Source of the DNA: Oscillospiraceae bacterium
GTDB taxonomy: Bacteria; Bacillota; Clostridia; Oscillospirales; Oscillospiraceae
DNA length: 64,000 nt
Direction: 5' to 3'
NCBI GenBank assembly: GCA_021205095.1
Contig: JAJPYE010000047.1
Coordinates: 1 to 64,000 of the forward strand
Below, piece after piece: positions 18,071-26,912 of the stretch. Both the position numbers and the translations under genes were made by a program. The stretch's first letter is position 1, and the number at the start of each line of letters is the position of its first letter. The notes beneath the pieces are model-generated. The model was not told where the DNA came from. It saw only the letters and a list, made by a program, of their open reading frames with translations, and searched no databases.

Positions 18071-19567
18071 TTGAAACGATCTGATTCCCTGTTAAAGGTC
18101 ATATCCTTTGTTGTGTTTCTGGCTATGGCCGCTTATCTAGCTATATATCTTGTCCAGCGGGGGACGGACGCGGTGCAGACGGCCCTGGTGGTGACGGCCA
18201 CCATGAGCGATTCCACCGCCATGAACGGACTTGTTGTGCGGGAGGAACTGGTGCTGACAAGCTCTGAGGATTACATAGACATCACCGTGTCCGACGGAGA
18301 AAAGGTCGGCGCCGGGCAGACTGTGGCCGTGGCTTACAGCTCGGAGTCCGCCCTGGAGCGGGCCACGCAGCTCCATGTCCTGAGCCAGGAGATCGAGGAG
18401 GTTTCCGCCGCGCTGGACAGCACAGAGGACGTTTCCCTGACAGGGGATCAGACAGTGTACGACGCCATTATCGATCTGGCCTATACCATTCAGACCGGGG
18501 ATCTGGCCGATATGGACAGCCAGGAGAGTGCTCTTGCCAGCCTGATCTTCCGCACAGACAGCCAGGACGCAACAGAGGAATACCTGACCGAGCTGCAAAA
18601 GGAATATTATGAGCTGGAGCAGACCAGCGCCGGAGATTCCAGGGAAATCACCGTGAGTCAGGCCGGTACGTTCACCAGCCTGGTGGACGGCTACGAAGGC
18701 GTTAGCCCGGAATATGTTCAGACCCTGACGCCCAGCAGCCTTCGGACGCTGATTTCCGCCGATCGGACGATCAGCGACGAGGCGTTCGGCAAGCTGGTGG
18801 TCTCCTATTACTGGTACTATGCGGCCATTCTCTCGGAGGAGAACGCCGAGGAGCTGGAGACAGGGGACACGGTGAGCCTGTCCTTTGGCCGGTATTACAG
18901 CGGCAGCCTGGAGGCAGAGGTGGAATACATTAGCCAGACGGAGGACGGGGAGCGTATCGTTCTGTTTTCCATGAACCAGGGACTGACGGATATGCTGGCG
19001 GTGCGATCTGTTGCCGCCGATCTGGTCTATCAGGAATATACAGGCCTGCGTGTGCCGGTGAAGGCTCTCTATCGCTACTATGCCGGGTATCTCTCCGACG
19101 AGGACGGTCAGAAGCTGACGGAGGGGGAAAGCGTTACCCTGACCCTTGGGGGCGTGGAATACGACGCCTTCGTCTCGGAAATCGGCTCCGCCAACGCCTA
19201 TGGAGAACTGGCGGACGGAGTAGAATCCGGCAGCGAGGAGGACACCCGCCCCAAGCATCGGCTGGTGGTGTTCTGCTGGGCCTGGGAAGATGAGGAAGCC
19301 CCGGATTTCTCCGCCGGCGGCGGCACTGTCGCCTTGTCGGATGGGACGGAGACCCTGACTGTCACCAACTATTATGACTACGATGAGGAAACGGACAGGA
19401 TGTGCGTGTTTACCCTGACCGGCGTTCAGGCGGAGCGGAAGAAGGTCAGCCTGATTTTTGCGGGCGAGGAATACTGCCTGGTCTCCTCCGACGGAACGGA
19501 CGCCCTTCGGGAGGGCAACGAGATTATCGTTCAGGCGGCGGGCCTGTATGACGGAAAGGTATTTTAA
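18071..19567 (+). CDS. HlyD-like membrane-anchored protein of unknown role
   Basis: 498 aa with an N-terminal signal-anchor (VISFVVFLAMAAYLAIYLV) and an extracytoplasmic remainder. The part after the anchor shows the biotinyl/lipoyl-type half-motif VRESGxI-like GLVVREELVL...VSDGEKVGAGQTVAVAY, then a helical stretch (~95-200) and beta-rich repeats, which is a HlyD/RND adaptor-like layout. No partner transporter is adjacent; instead it sits between hfq and the yggS-sepF-divIVA division cluster, which suggests an envelope or division role (inference). It starts at TTG 18071, 1 nt past the hfq stop, with GGAGG 12 nt upstream. Confidence 0.75.
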   Translation: MKRSDSLLKVISFVVFLAMAAYLAIYLVQRGTDAVQTALVVTATMSDSTAMNGLVVREELVLTSSEDYIDITVSDGEKVGAGQTVAVAYSSESALERATQLHVLSQEIEEVSAALDSTEDVSLTGDQTVYDAIIDLAYTIQTGDLADMDSQESALASLIFRTDSQDATEEYLTELQKEYYELEQTSAGDSREITVSQAGTFTSLVDGYEGVSPEYVQTLTPSSLRTLISADRTISDEAFGKLVVSYYWYYAAILSEENAEELETGDTVSLSFGRYYSGSLEAEVEYISQTEDGERIVLFSMNQGLTDMLAVRSVAADLVYQEYTGLRVPVKALYRYYAGYLSDEDGQKLTEGESVTLTLGGVEYDAFVSEIGSANAYGELADGVESGSEEDTRPKHRLVVFCWAWEDEEAPDFSAGGGTVALSDGTETLTVTNYYDYDEETDRMCVFTLTGVQAERKKVSLIFAGEEYCLVSSDGTDALREGNEIIVQAAGLYDGKVF

Positions 19568-19595
19568 ATCATCTGAATAAGAAAAGAGCGGGGAT

Positions 19596-20285
19596 ATGAC
19601 CGAGATGACCATTGAGCAGCGGATCGCTGTGGTGAAGGAAAACATAGACCGTGTCGGCGGCAGCGGACGGGTCACGCTGGTGGGCGTCGCGAAGACGAAG
19701 CCTGCGGAGCTTGTTCGCCGGGCTATTGCCGGAGGATTGGACGTCATTGGGGAAAATTACGTCCAGGAGCTGCGGGATAAAAGTCAGGCCGGGGCCTATG
19801 AAGGAGCGGCGGTGCATATGATAGGCCACCTTCAGACCAATAAGGTCAAATATGTGGCCGGGAAGGTCGCGCTGATCCAGTCGGTGGATTCTCCCGCCCT
19901 GCTGGAGGCTATATCCCGCCGGGCGGCGGCCCTGAACACGGTGCAGGATGTGCTGATTGAGGTAAACATCGGCGGCGAGGCGGGCAAATCCGGCGTCGCG
20001 CCGGAGGCACTGGATGAAATGCTTCAGAGCGCGGCAGGGTTTCCCGGCGTGCGCGTCCGGGGGCTGATGGCCATTCCCCCGGCAGAAAATACCAGGGCTT
20101 ATTTTGGGCCCATGTATCACCTTTTTGTTGACAATAAGGCAAAAAAATACGATAATAATGTTGTTATGGATTTTTTGTCCATGGGTATGTCAGACGATTA
20201 TGAGGACGCAATAAAAGAGGGCGCGAATATGGTTCGCGTCGGTTCGTTCATATTTGGCGCAAGAAATTATGGCGTCACCCGGTAA
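19596..20285 (+). CDS. YggS/YlmE family PLP-binding protein
   Basis: 229 aa, the full length of the PLP-homeostasis protein family. The PLP lysine lies in VGVAKTKP (~34), followed by GENYVQEL and the IGHLQTNK motif, then VNIGGEAGKSG, and near the end GMSDDYEDAI and VRVGSFIFG, which bind the phosphate. Relatives buffer pyridoxal phosphate and affect amino-acid metabolism. It sits directly before sepF, as in the ylmE-ylmF arrangement of Bacillus. Confidence 0.95.
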   Translation: MTEMTIEQRIAVVKENIDRVGGSGRVTLVGVAKTKPAELVRRAIAGGLDVIGENYVQELRDKSQAGAYEGAAVHMIGHLQTNKVKYVAGKVALIQSVDSPALLEAISRRAAALNTVQDVLIEVNIGGEAGKSGVAPEALDEMLQSAAGFPGVRVRGLMAIPPAENTRAYFGPMYHLFVDNKAKKYDNNVVMDFLSMGMSDDYEDAIKEGANMVRVGSFIFGARNYGVTR

Positions 20286-20324
20286 CGGGGCGCGGTTAAA
20301 AAAATAAAAGCAGGAGGCAGATTC

Positions 20325-20825
20325 ATGGGGCTTTTAGATGATTTAAAAAAACTGACACGGCCATACGACGAAGAAGAAGAATTCTTCGACGATGATGATG
20401 AGCTGGAGGAGGATCGGGAGCCTACCGTCGTGGCGCCCAGGACGGAGCGCCAGGAACGGCGCAATCCCTTTGCGGACACCGGCTCCTCCGCCTTTGAGGA
20501 ACGGGCTGTGCCGAAAAAGGACAACAAGGTGGTCAACATCCACACCACCACCGCCGTGCAGGTGGTGCTGGCAAAGCCGGAGCGATTCGAGCAGGCGGCG
20601 GAGATTGCGGATCACCTGCGGGAGAAGCGCACGGTGGTGATCAATTTGGAGACCACCAACAAGGACGTGGCCCGGCGGCTGGTGGACTTTCTGTCCGGCG
20701 TGGCCTACGCCAACGACGGGAAAATCAAAAAGGTGGCCATCAACACCTACATAATCACCCCCTATAACGTAGACATCATTGGGGATCTGATCGACGAGCT
20801 GGAGAATAACGGCGTATACATTTAA
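20325..20825 (+). CDS. sepF: Cell division protein SepF
   Basis: 166 aa. An N-terminal amphipathic membrane-binding helix (MGLLDDLKKLTRPY) is followed by an acidic linker (EEEFFDDDDELEED) and the C-terminal SepF core (~68-166) with VINLETTNKDVARRLVDFLSG and the conserved Gly-rich turn. SepF tethers FtsZ to the membrane and shapes the septum. AGGAGG precedes the ATG. Its stop codon is inside the left end of a MITE-like element. Confidence 0.95.
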   Translation: MGLLDDLKKLTRPYDEEEEFFDDDDELEEDREPTVVAPRTERQERRNPFADTGSSAFEERAVPKKDNKVVNIHTTTAVQVVLAKPERFEQAAEIADHLREKRTVVINLETTNKDVARRLVDFLSGVAYANDGKIKKVAINTYIITPYNVDIIGDLIDELENNGVYI

Positions 20826-20986
20826 GGAACCTCTGAATCAATGCGGCTTTGGCTCCACCGGGTCTTTTGCGCCGTAATTTCGTTGCTCAATCTTGAAATA
20901 CACAAAGTATTCCTGCGATTTCGCGTCTCATTCCGACGCAAAATCCCTCGGCGCAGCCTGCGCCGATTGATTCAGCGCTTCCTTAA
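20822..20986. mobile_element. MITE-like element with 21-bp terminal inverted repeats
   Basis: About 165 bp bounded by TTAAGGAACCTCTGAATCAAT on the left and the complement of TTAAGGAAGCGCTGAATCAAT on the right: 19 of 21 positions match. Both ends finish in TTAA, which may be the target duplication. It has no ORF, an internal GGCGCAGCCTGCGCC hairpin and a looser base composition than its neighbours. It lies between sepF and divIVA and includes the sepF TAA. No transposase or second copy is in the window. Confidence 0.65.
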
Positions 20987-21076
20987 ACCCTTGTCGTAAG
21001 CGCCGAAAGATATAGATACCGATATATAAATGCGCAGCCTGTGGCAGAGCGCAGAGAAAGGAAAGGGTAACAGGAT

Positions 21077-21838
21077 ATGGTAACAGCACAAGATATAAGA
21101 GAAAAAACATTTGAGAAAGCCAGAAAAACCGATGGCTACAACATGGATCAGGTGGACGAGTTCCTGGACGAGCTGGCCGCCGCCTTTACTTCCCTGGCCA
21201 AGGAGAACGCGTCTTTGAAGGGCAAGCTCCGGGTGATGGCGGAAAAGGTGGATGAATATCGCCAGACAGAGGATTCCATGCGTCTGGCCCTGCTCTCCGC
21301 CCAGAAGCTCTCCGCCCAGATCGAGTCGGAGGCCAAGGAGCGGGCGGACGCCACCCTGGCGGAGGCCAAGGACACCGCCGACCGGCTGACCCGGCAGGCT
21401 GCCGACAGCGTGGCCAACGAGCAGGCCAAGCTGGAGGAAGCCAAAAAAGCAACGGATAAATTCTTTGAGCATATGCGTGTGGTATGCGAGAAGCAAATCG
21501 CCTTTTATGAAAAGCTGTCCACCATGCAGCTTGTAGGCGGAGACCAGGAGCAGGACGCCAAGGATCAGTCCAAGGCCGCTCCCGCATCCGCCGCCAAGAC
21601 CGCTCCGGCCCGCCCTGCCTCCCGGACAACCAGGGACAGAGCGGTGGACGACACCGTCCGCAGCATAGAGACCAGCGCCGTAAACGCCGCCCTGGAGGAG
21701 CCGGACACTCTCACCGTGGACACGGATTTGCCGGAGGAAGAGGAGGAACCGACCCGCCTGTTCCCCATGGACACCCCGCAGAAGAAGAAAAAACGTAGCT
21801 CCTTTGACGATTTCAGCTTTGACGACGAGGATATATAA
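21077..21838 (+). CDS. divIVA: DivIVA domain protein
   Basis: 253 aa. The N-terminal DivIVA domain (~1-60) has TAQDIREKTFEKARKTDGYN and VDEFLDELA; a coiled coil rich in Ala/Glu/Lys follows (~28-155), then a low-complexity Ala/Pro tail and the acidic end FDDFSFDDEDI. DivIVA recognises curved membrane at poles and septa and recruits division or chromosome-anchoring partners. Position after sepF matches the conserved Gram-positive cluster. GAAAGGAAAGGG lies upstream. Confidence 0.93.
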   Translation: MVTAQDIREKTFEKARKTDGYNMDQVDEFLDELAAAFTSLAKENASLKGKLRVMAEKVDEYRQTEDSMRLALLSAQKLSAQIESEAKERADATLAEAKDTADRLTRQAADSVANEQAKLEEAKKATDKFFEHMRVVCEKQIAFYEKLSTMQLVGGDQEQDAKDQSKAAPASAAKTAPARPASRTTRDRAVDDTVRSIETSAVNAALEEPDTLTVDTDLPEEEEEPTRLFPMDTPQKKKKRSSFDDFSFDDEDI

Positions 21839-21848
21839 CAATTTTCCT

Positions 21849-21870
21849 GGGCGGAGCAATCGCTCCGCCC
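21849..21870 (+). terminator. Possible weak terminator after divIVA
   Basis: 9-bp GGGCGGAGC stem with a 4-nt loop, followed by TTGCGGGC. The T tract is poor, so partial read-through into ileS is likely. The 21,871-21,986 leader of ileS shows no T-box core sequence. Confidence 0.4.
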
Positions 21871-21986
21871 TTGCGGGCTATTAGAACCGATATTCACGGA
21901 GAGTTTTTGCGACACCTTTCACACCGATCAATATCTTTTAGATTCTTTTATATTTATTAATTATACAAGCGTTGGAGAGAAATACT

Positions 21987-24809
21987 ATGGCCATGGATTA
22001 TAATGCGACGGTCAATCTGCCGAAAACCGCCTTCCCCATGCGGGCGGGCCTGCCGAAGCGCGAGCCGGAGATGCTGGCAGCCTGGGAAAAGCTGGATCTG
22101 TATCACGAGATGCTCAAGCGCAACGAGGGCAAGCCCCGCTTCATCCTGCACGACGGCCCTCCGTTTTCAAACGGCAACCTGCACATGGGCACGGCTCTGA
22201 ACAAATGCCTTAAGGACTTCATCAACCGCTATAAGAGCATGAGCGGCTACCAGGTACCCTACACCCCCGGCTGGGACAACCACGGTATGCCCATCGAGTC
22301 TGCCATCATCAAGGAGCAGAAGCTCAACCACAAGGCCATGAGCGTGTCGGAGTTCCGCACCGCCTGCCACGAGTATGCGGAGCATTACCTGGACGTGCAG
22401 CGCCAGGGCTTCAAGCGCCTGGGCGTTTTGGGCGATTGGGACAATCCCTATAAGACCATGAACCCCAAGTTCGAGGCCCAGGAGGTCAAGGTCTTCGGGA
22501 AGATGTACGAAAAGGGCTATATTTACAAGGGCAAAAAGCCTGTGTACTGGTGTCCCAAGGACGAGACGGCCCTGGCCGAGGCGGAGATCGAGTATTCCGA
22601 GGACGAGTGCCAGTCTATCTATGTGAAATTCCGCGTCAAGGACGACCATGGAAAGCTGGGGCAGTACTGCGACCTGAACGAGCTGTATTTCGTCATTTGG
22701 ACGACCACCACCTGGACCATCCCCGGAAACCTGGCTATCTGCCTGAACGCAGACCTGGATTACGTGCTGGCGCAGCAGCCCAACGGGGAGACCTATATCC
22801 TGGCACGGGGCCGGATGGAGGCGTTCCAGAAGGCGGCAGGACTGGAGCATTTGGAGATATTGGCGGAGCTGAAGGGCGACCAGTTTGAGCTGATGACCGC
22901 CACCCATCCCCTGTTCGACCGGGAGAGCGTGGTCATTTTGGGCGACCACGTCACCCTGGACGCCGGTACCGGCTGCGTCCACACCGCCCCCGGCCACGGC
23001 CAGGAGGACTATGAGGTCTGCCGCAAATACGACGCCTCCGGCAAAACCAACATCGGTATGGTGGTGCCGGTGGACGACCAGGGCAAAATGAACGAGGCCG
23101 CCGGGCCTTATGCGGGCCTTACCACGGATGAGGCCAACCAGAAGATTTTCGCGGATCTCCTCTACTGCGGCGCGCTGATCGCCAGCGAGACCATCACCCA
23201 CCAGTACGCCCACTGCTGGCGCTGCCACAGCCCCATCCTCTATCGGGCCACTGACCAGTGGTTCTGCTCTGTGGACGCCTTCAAGGAGGACGCTGTCCGC
23301 GCCGCCCGGAAGGTTCACTGGAACCCGGAGTGGGGCGCTGACCGTATGGAGAGCATGATCCGGGAGCGGGCGGACTGGTGCATCAGCCGCCAGCGCCGGT
23401 GGGGCCTTCCCATCCCCGTGTTCTACTGTGGAGACTGCGGCAAGCCCGTCTGCACGGCGGAGACCATCGATTCCGTTTCCAAAATCTTCGGAGAAAAAGG
23501 CTCCAACGCCTGGTTCGACCTGACGGCGGAGGAGCTTCTGCCGGAAGGGTTCACCTGTCCCCACTGCGGCGGCAAGGTGACGGAAAAGGAGACCGATACC
23601 CTGGATGGCTGGTTCGATTCCGGCTCCACCCACATCGCCTCTATGGAGCTGGACGCCCCCGGCACCTGGCCCGCCGACCTGTATCTGGAGGGCGGCGACC
23701 AGTTCCGCGGCTGGTTCCAGTCCAGCCTTCTCACCTCCGTGGCGGTGAAGGGGGACGCCCCCTATAAAGCCGTGTTGTGCCACGGCTGGACCGTGGACGG
23801 CGAGGGCCGTGCCATGCACAAGAGCCTTGGCAACGGCGTCGCCCCGGATGAGCTGACGGAGAAATACGGCGCGGATCTGTGCCGCCTGTGGGCCGCCAGC
23901 GCCGACTTCCGGCTGGATATGCGCTGCTCCACCCCCATCTTCAAGCAGCTCTCTGATAAATATCTGAAAATCCGCAACACCGCCCGGTTCATCCTTGGAA
24001 ACCTGGACGGCTTCGACCCCAATACCGACCTGGTGCCCCTGGAGGATATGCTGCCCCCCGACCGCTGGGCGCTGAGCCGCTGCGCCGCCCTGGTGGAGAA
24101 GGCTTTGGCCAGCTATGAGAAATTTGAGTTCTGGAGCGTGACCTACGCCATCCACAACTTCTGCGTGGTGGATATGTCCAACATCTACCTGGACATCGTG
24201 AAGGACAGGCTCTACTGCGAGGCGCCGGGAGGGGTTCCCCGCCGCAGCGCCCAAACCGCCATCTGGTATGTGCTGGATGCTATGGTTCGCCTGCTGGCCC
24301 CTATTCTGGCCTTCACCGCTGATGAAATTTGGCTCGCCATGCCCCATCGGGCGGAGGACGATGGCCGGAACGTCATGCTGAACGATATGCCCCCTGTTCG
24401 GGAGGATTGGAAGCTGTCGGAGGAGGACGCCCTGTTCTGGGAGGACAGCCTGCGGCTCCGCAACGACGTGAACAAGGCCCTGGAGCTGGCCCGCGCCGAG
24501 AAGACCATCGGCAAGCCTCTGGACGCCAAGGTCACGATTCATGTGGGCCCGGAGGCCAGAGAGACCATGAGCCGGGTGGCGAAGCAGCATCTGGAGGCGT
24601 TTTTCATCGTCTCCGAGGCGGAGATCTCCGACGGGGAAGGCCCCGGCTGGGCCGGAACGGAGGTTCCCGGCGTCACCGTTCAGGTGGAGCCGTCTCAGGA
24701 ACCCAAATGCGTCCGCTGCTGGACCCACAGCAGCACCGTGGGCAGCGACGAGCAGCACCCCCAGCTCTGCGCCCGCTGCGCCAGAGCTTTAAAGGAAATG
24801 AACCTGTAA
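21987..24809 (+). CDS. ileS: Isoleucyl-tRNA synthetase
   Basis: 940 aa class I synthetase. HIGH-type motif PPFSNGNLHMG (~53-63) and the KMSKS-type loop appear as MHKSLGN (~611). The editing domain (CP1) contains the conserved TWTIPGN and GTGCVHTAPGHGQED. The C-terminal zinc ribbon CVRCW...CARC shows the bacterial, mupirocin-sensitive-type architecture. The enzyme charges tRNA-Ile and edits Val. Start is ATG 21987, 5 nt after GGAGAGAA; the track's TTG start lies over this ribosome site. Confidence 0.97.
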   Translation: MAMDYNATVNLPKTAFPMRAGLPKREPEMLAAWEKLDLYHEMLKRNEGKPRFILHDGPPFSNGNLHMGTALNKCLKDFINRYKSMSGYQVPYTPGWDNHGMPIESAIIKEQKLNHKAMSVSEFRTACHEYAEHYLDVQRQGFKRLGVLGDWDNPYKTMNPKFEAQEVKVFGKMYEKGYIYKGKKPVYWCPKDETALAEAEIEYSEDECQSIYVKFRVKDDHGKLGQYCDLNELYFVIWTTTTWTIPGNLAICLNADLDYVLAQQPNGETYILARGRMEAFQKAAGLEHLEILAELKGDQFELMTATHPLFDRESVVILGDHVTLDAGTGCVHTAPGHGQEDYEVCRKYDASGKTNIGMVVPVDDQGKMNEAAGPYAGLTTDEANQKIFADLLYCGALIASETITHQYAHCWRCHSPILYRATDQWFCSVDAFKEDAVRAARKVHWNPEWGADRMESMIRERADWCISRQRRWGLPIPVFYCGDCGKPVCTAETIDSVSKIFGEKGSNAWFDLTAEELLPEGFTCPHCGGKVTEKETDTLDGWFDSGSTHIASMELDAPGTWPADLYLEGGDQFRGWFQSSLLTSVAVKGDAPYKAVLCHGWTVDGEGRAMHKSLGNGVAPDELTEKYGADLCRLWAASADFRLDMRCSTPIFKQLSDKYLKIRNTARFILGNLDGFDPNTDLVPLEDMLPPDRWALSRCAALVEKALASYEKFEFWSVTYAIHNFCVVDMSNIYLDIVKDRLYCEAPGGVPRRSAQTAIWYVLDAMVRLLAPILAFTADEIWLAMPHRAEDDGRNVMLNDMPPVREDWKLSEEDALFWEDSLRLRNDVNKALELARAEKTIGKPLDAKVTIHVGPEARETMSRVAKQHLEAFFIVSEAEISDGEGPGWAGTEVPGVTVQVEPSQEPKCVRCWTHSSTVGSDEQHPQLCARCARALKEMNL

Positions 24810-24848
24810 AATCGGTTCTCCCGAAAAAAATAGTAGGAGGGAATCACA

Positions 24849-25967
24849 GTGGTCTACGCGATCGTTACCGTGCTGGTGCTTATCATGGATCAGGCGGTGA
24901 AGTTCTGGACAACCAAAAACATCCTGCTGGACGCCATCGGGGACGAGTGCGTGTCCCTGATTCCCGGCGTCATCCATATGACCAACGTGCATAACTACGG
25001 CGCGGCCTTCAGTATTTTGCAGGACGCCCGGTGGCTGCTGGTGGTGGTATCGCTGGCGTTCGTTATCGCCATCATCGTGCTGATCAGCATGGAGATTATT
25101 CATACCCCCTTTGCCAAGTGGACGGCAGTGCTGGTCATGGCGGGGGCGCTGGGCAACTGCATTGACCGCGTGCTGTATGGCTATGTGGTGGATATGTTCG
25201 AGCTGGAGTTTATGAACTTCGCCGTGTTCAACGTGGCGGATATGTTCATTACTGTCTGCGGCATCCTGTTTTGCATACACGTCATTGTATATAAAGAGCC
25301 GGAGGCCGTGCGAAGCGCCAACGAATCCCCTGCGGCCCGTCGCCGTCGGGAGGAGCGGGAGGCCAAGGAGCAGCCCTATGCCAACATCCCTCACCGGGGT
25401 GAGCATCGGAGCCTGGAGGAGGAGCTGCGTCTGGCCGACCCGGACGATCCATTCTCTGAATGGGGCTTCGGAGCCGAGGTGGAGGACGCCGCGCCTCAAA
25501 AGCGGGCCAGACACGTGGAGGGTGAGCCGGAAACACCCCGCCGTCGGACGAGAGCCGTGGAGGAGGAGCCGGAGGCACCCCGCCGTCGGACGAGAGCCGC
25601 GGAGGGGGAGCCGGAGGCACCCCGCCGCCGGACGAGAGCCGCGGAGGAGGAGCCGGAACGCCCCCGCCGCCGTAAGGCCGGAGAGAAGGCGCTGGAGGAG
25701 CCGCGCAGCCACGTTCGAGCCGTGCAGCCGGAGAAGGAGAAGCCGGAGGCAGACGATGTTCCTGCGCCGTCCCGGCGGTCAAAGGCTTCGGCGGCGGAAA
25801 AGCCCGCCGAACGGCGTACCGCCAGCGTGGAGACCCCGGATTTTGGCGATATAGACGACATTCTGTCCTCGCTGAACGAGGAGGACGGAGTCCCCGAAGA
25901 GAGCGAGGAGGGCGGAGAGGAGACCTATTCCCTGGAGGATATTCTCGCCGAGTTTCGTGACCAATGA
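24849..25967 (+). CDS. lspA: Lipoprotein signal peptidase LspA with long repeat-bearing C-terminal tail
   Basis: 372 aa, about twice the family norm (150-200). The first ~155 residues form the four-helix aspartyl peptidase with both catalytic Asp regions, GNCIDRV (~101) and FNVADMF (~126), and NYGAAF. It cuts the signal peptide from diacylated prolipoproteins in the membrane. Residues ~160-372 are a highly charged Arg/Glu tail with a 14-residue tandem repeat (EPEAPRRRTRAAEE), predicted cytosolic and disordered, ending in an acidic SLEDILAEF helix. Start GTG with AGGAGGG upstream. The stop overlaps the rluD start (ATGA). Confidence 0.93.
   Translation: MVYAIVTVLVLIMDQAVKFWTTKNILLDAIGDECVSLIPGVIHMTNVHNYGAAFSILQDARWLLVVVSLAFVIAIIVLISMEIIHTPFAKWTAVLVMAGALGNCIDRVLYGYVVDMFELEFMNFAVFNVADMFITVCGILFCIHVIVYKEPEAVRSANESPAARRRREEREAKEQPYANIPHRGEHRSLEEELRLADPDDPFSEWGFGAEVEDAAPQKRARHVEGEPETPRRRTRAVEEEPEAPRRRTRAAEGEPEAPRRRTRAAEEEPERPRRRKAGEKALEEPRSHVRAVQPEKEKPEADDVPAPSRRSKASAAEKPAERRTASVETPDFGDIDDILSSLNEEDGVPEESEEGGEETYSLEDILAEFRDQ
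25524..25676 (+). repeat. 42-bp in-frame tandem repeat inside lspA
   Basis: Three full 42-bp units (25524, 25566, 25608) coding for EPE[T/A]PRRRTRA[V/A]E[E/G], then a degenerate fourth. The unit length keeps the reading frame, so copy number may vary without breaking the gene. Confidence 0.85.
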
Positions 25968-26884
25968 CAGAAAAGCACATAGAGATCAAAGCACAGGAGA
26001 GCGGGGAGAGAATCGACGCTCTCCTTGCCTTACATTCAGACATTCGCAGCCGCAGCCAGGCTGCCCGTCTGCTGGAGCAGGGACTTGTCACCATGAACGG
26101 CGCGGCGGTGGGAAAAAGCCGCCGGGTAACGGCGGGAGAGGTGTTTTCCGTTACCATCCCGGAAGCGGCCCCCGCCAGCGTCCAGGCCCAGGATATACCG
26201 CTGGACGTGGTCTATGAGGACGGGGACGTGATCGTGGTGAACAAGCCCAGGGGCATGGTGGTTCATCCCGCCCCCGGTCACGGGGACGGGACGCTGGTAA
26301 ACGCCCTGCTGGCGCACTGCGGGCCTTCCCTTTCTGGGGTGGGCGGGGAAATGCGCCCCGGTATCGTCCACCGCATAGACAAGGACACCAGCGGCCTTAT
26401 CATCGCCGCGAAAAACGACATGGCTCACCAGTCCCTGTCCGCCCAGCTCAAGGATCGCTCCTTGTCCCGGATATACGACGCCGTGGTTCACGGCTCCCTC
26501 CACGAGGACAGGGGAACCGTGAACGCCCCCATTGGCCGCGACCCCCGGAACCGGCAGAAAATGGCGGTGACGGAAAGGAACAGCCGCCCCGCCGTCACTC
26601 ACTGGGAGGTGCTGACCCGGTACAGTCGCTATACCTATATCCGCTGCCGCCTGGAGACTGGGCGCACCCATCAGATCCGGGTGCATATGGCCCACATCAG
26701 CCATCCCCTCCTGGGGGATACCGTGTACGGTGGCCGCAGGGATAAGGGTCTGGAGACCCAGTGCCTTCACGCCCGCGGCCTGAAATTCATCCACCCCGCC
26801 ACCGGGGAGCCGGTGGAGCTGTGGACAGAGCTGCCGGACTGGTTCCAGACAGCCCTGAACAAGCTGGGGCCGCCCCTGGAATAG
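25964..26884 (+). CDS. rluD: RluA family 23S rRNA pseudouridine synthase (RluD-like)
   Basis: 306 aa. An N-terminal S4 RNA-binding domain (~13-65) is followed by the catalytic domain with HRIDKDTSGL (~133-142, catalytic Asp) and the conserved LETGRTHQIRVH. Family members change uridines to pseudouridine in 23S rRNA; assignment to RluD rather than another RluA type is by neighbourhood (lspA-rluD) and length. Translation is coupled to lspA through a 4-nt overlap. Confidence 0.9.
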   Translation: MTEKHIEIKAQESGERIDALLALHSDIRSRSQAARLLEQGLVTMNGAAVGKSRRVTAGEVFSVTIPEAAPASVQAQDIPLDVVYEDGDVIVVNKPRGMVVHPAPGHGDGTLVNALLAHCGPSLSGVGGEMRPGIVHRIDKDTSGLIIAAKNDMAHQSLSAQLKDRSLSRIYDAVVHGSLHEDRGTVNAPIGRDPRNRQKMAVTERNSRPAVTHWEVLTRYSRYTYIRCRLETGRTHQIRVHMAHISHPLLGDTVYGGRRDKGLETQCLHARGLKFIHPATGEPVELWTELPDWFQTALNKLGPPLE

Positions 26885-26912
26885 ACACAGAACCGCAAGG
26901 AAGGGAGCTTGT

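Noticed and set aside
21839-21986. T-box riboswitch before ileS
   Set aside because: Leader is only ~150 nt and the T-box core (GGTGGNACCGCG-type) is absent; the hisS leader is likewise too short.
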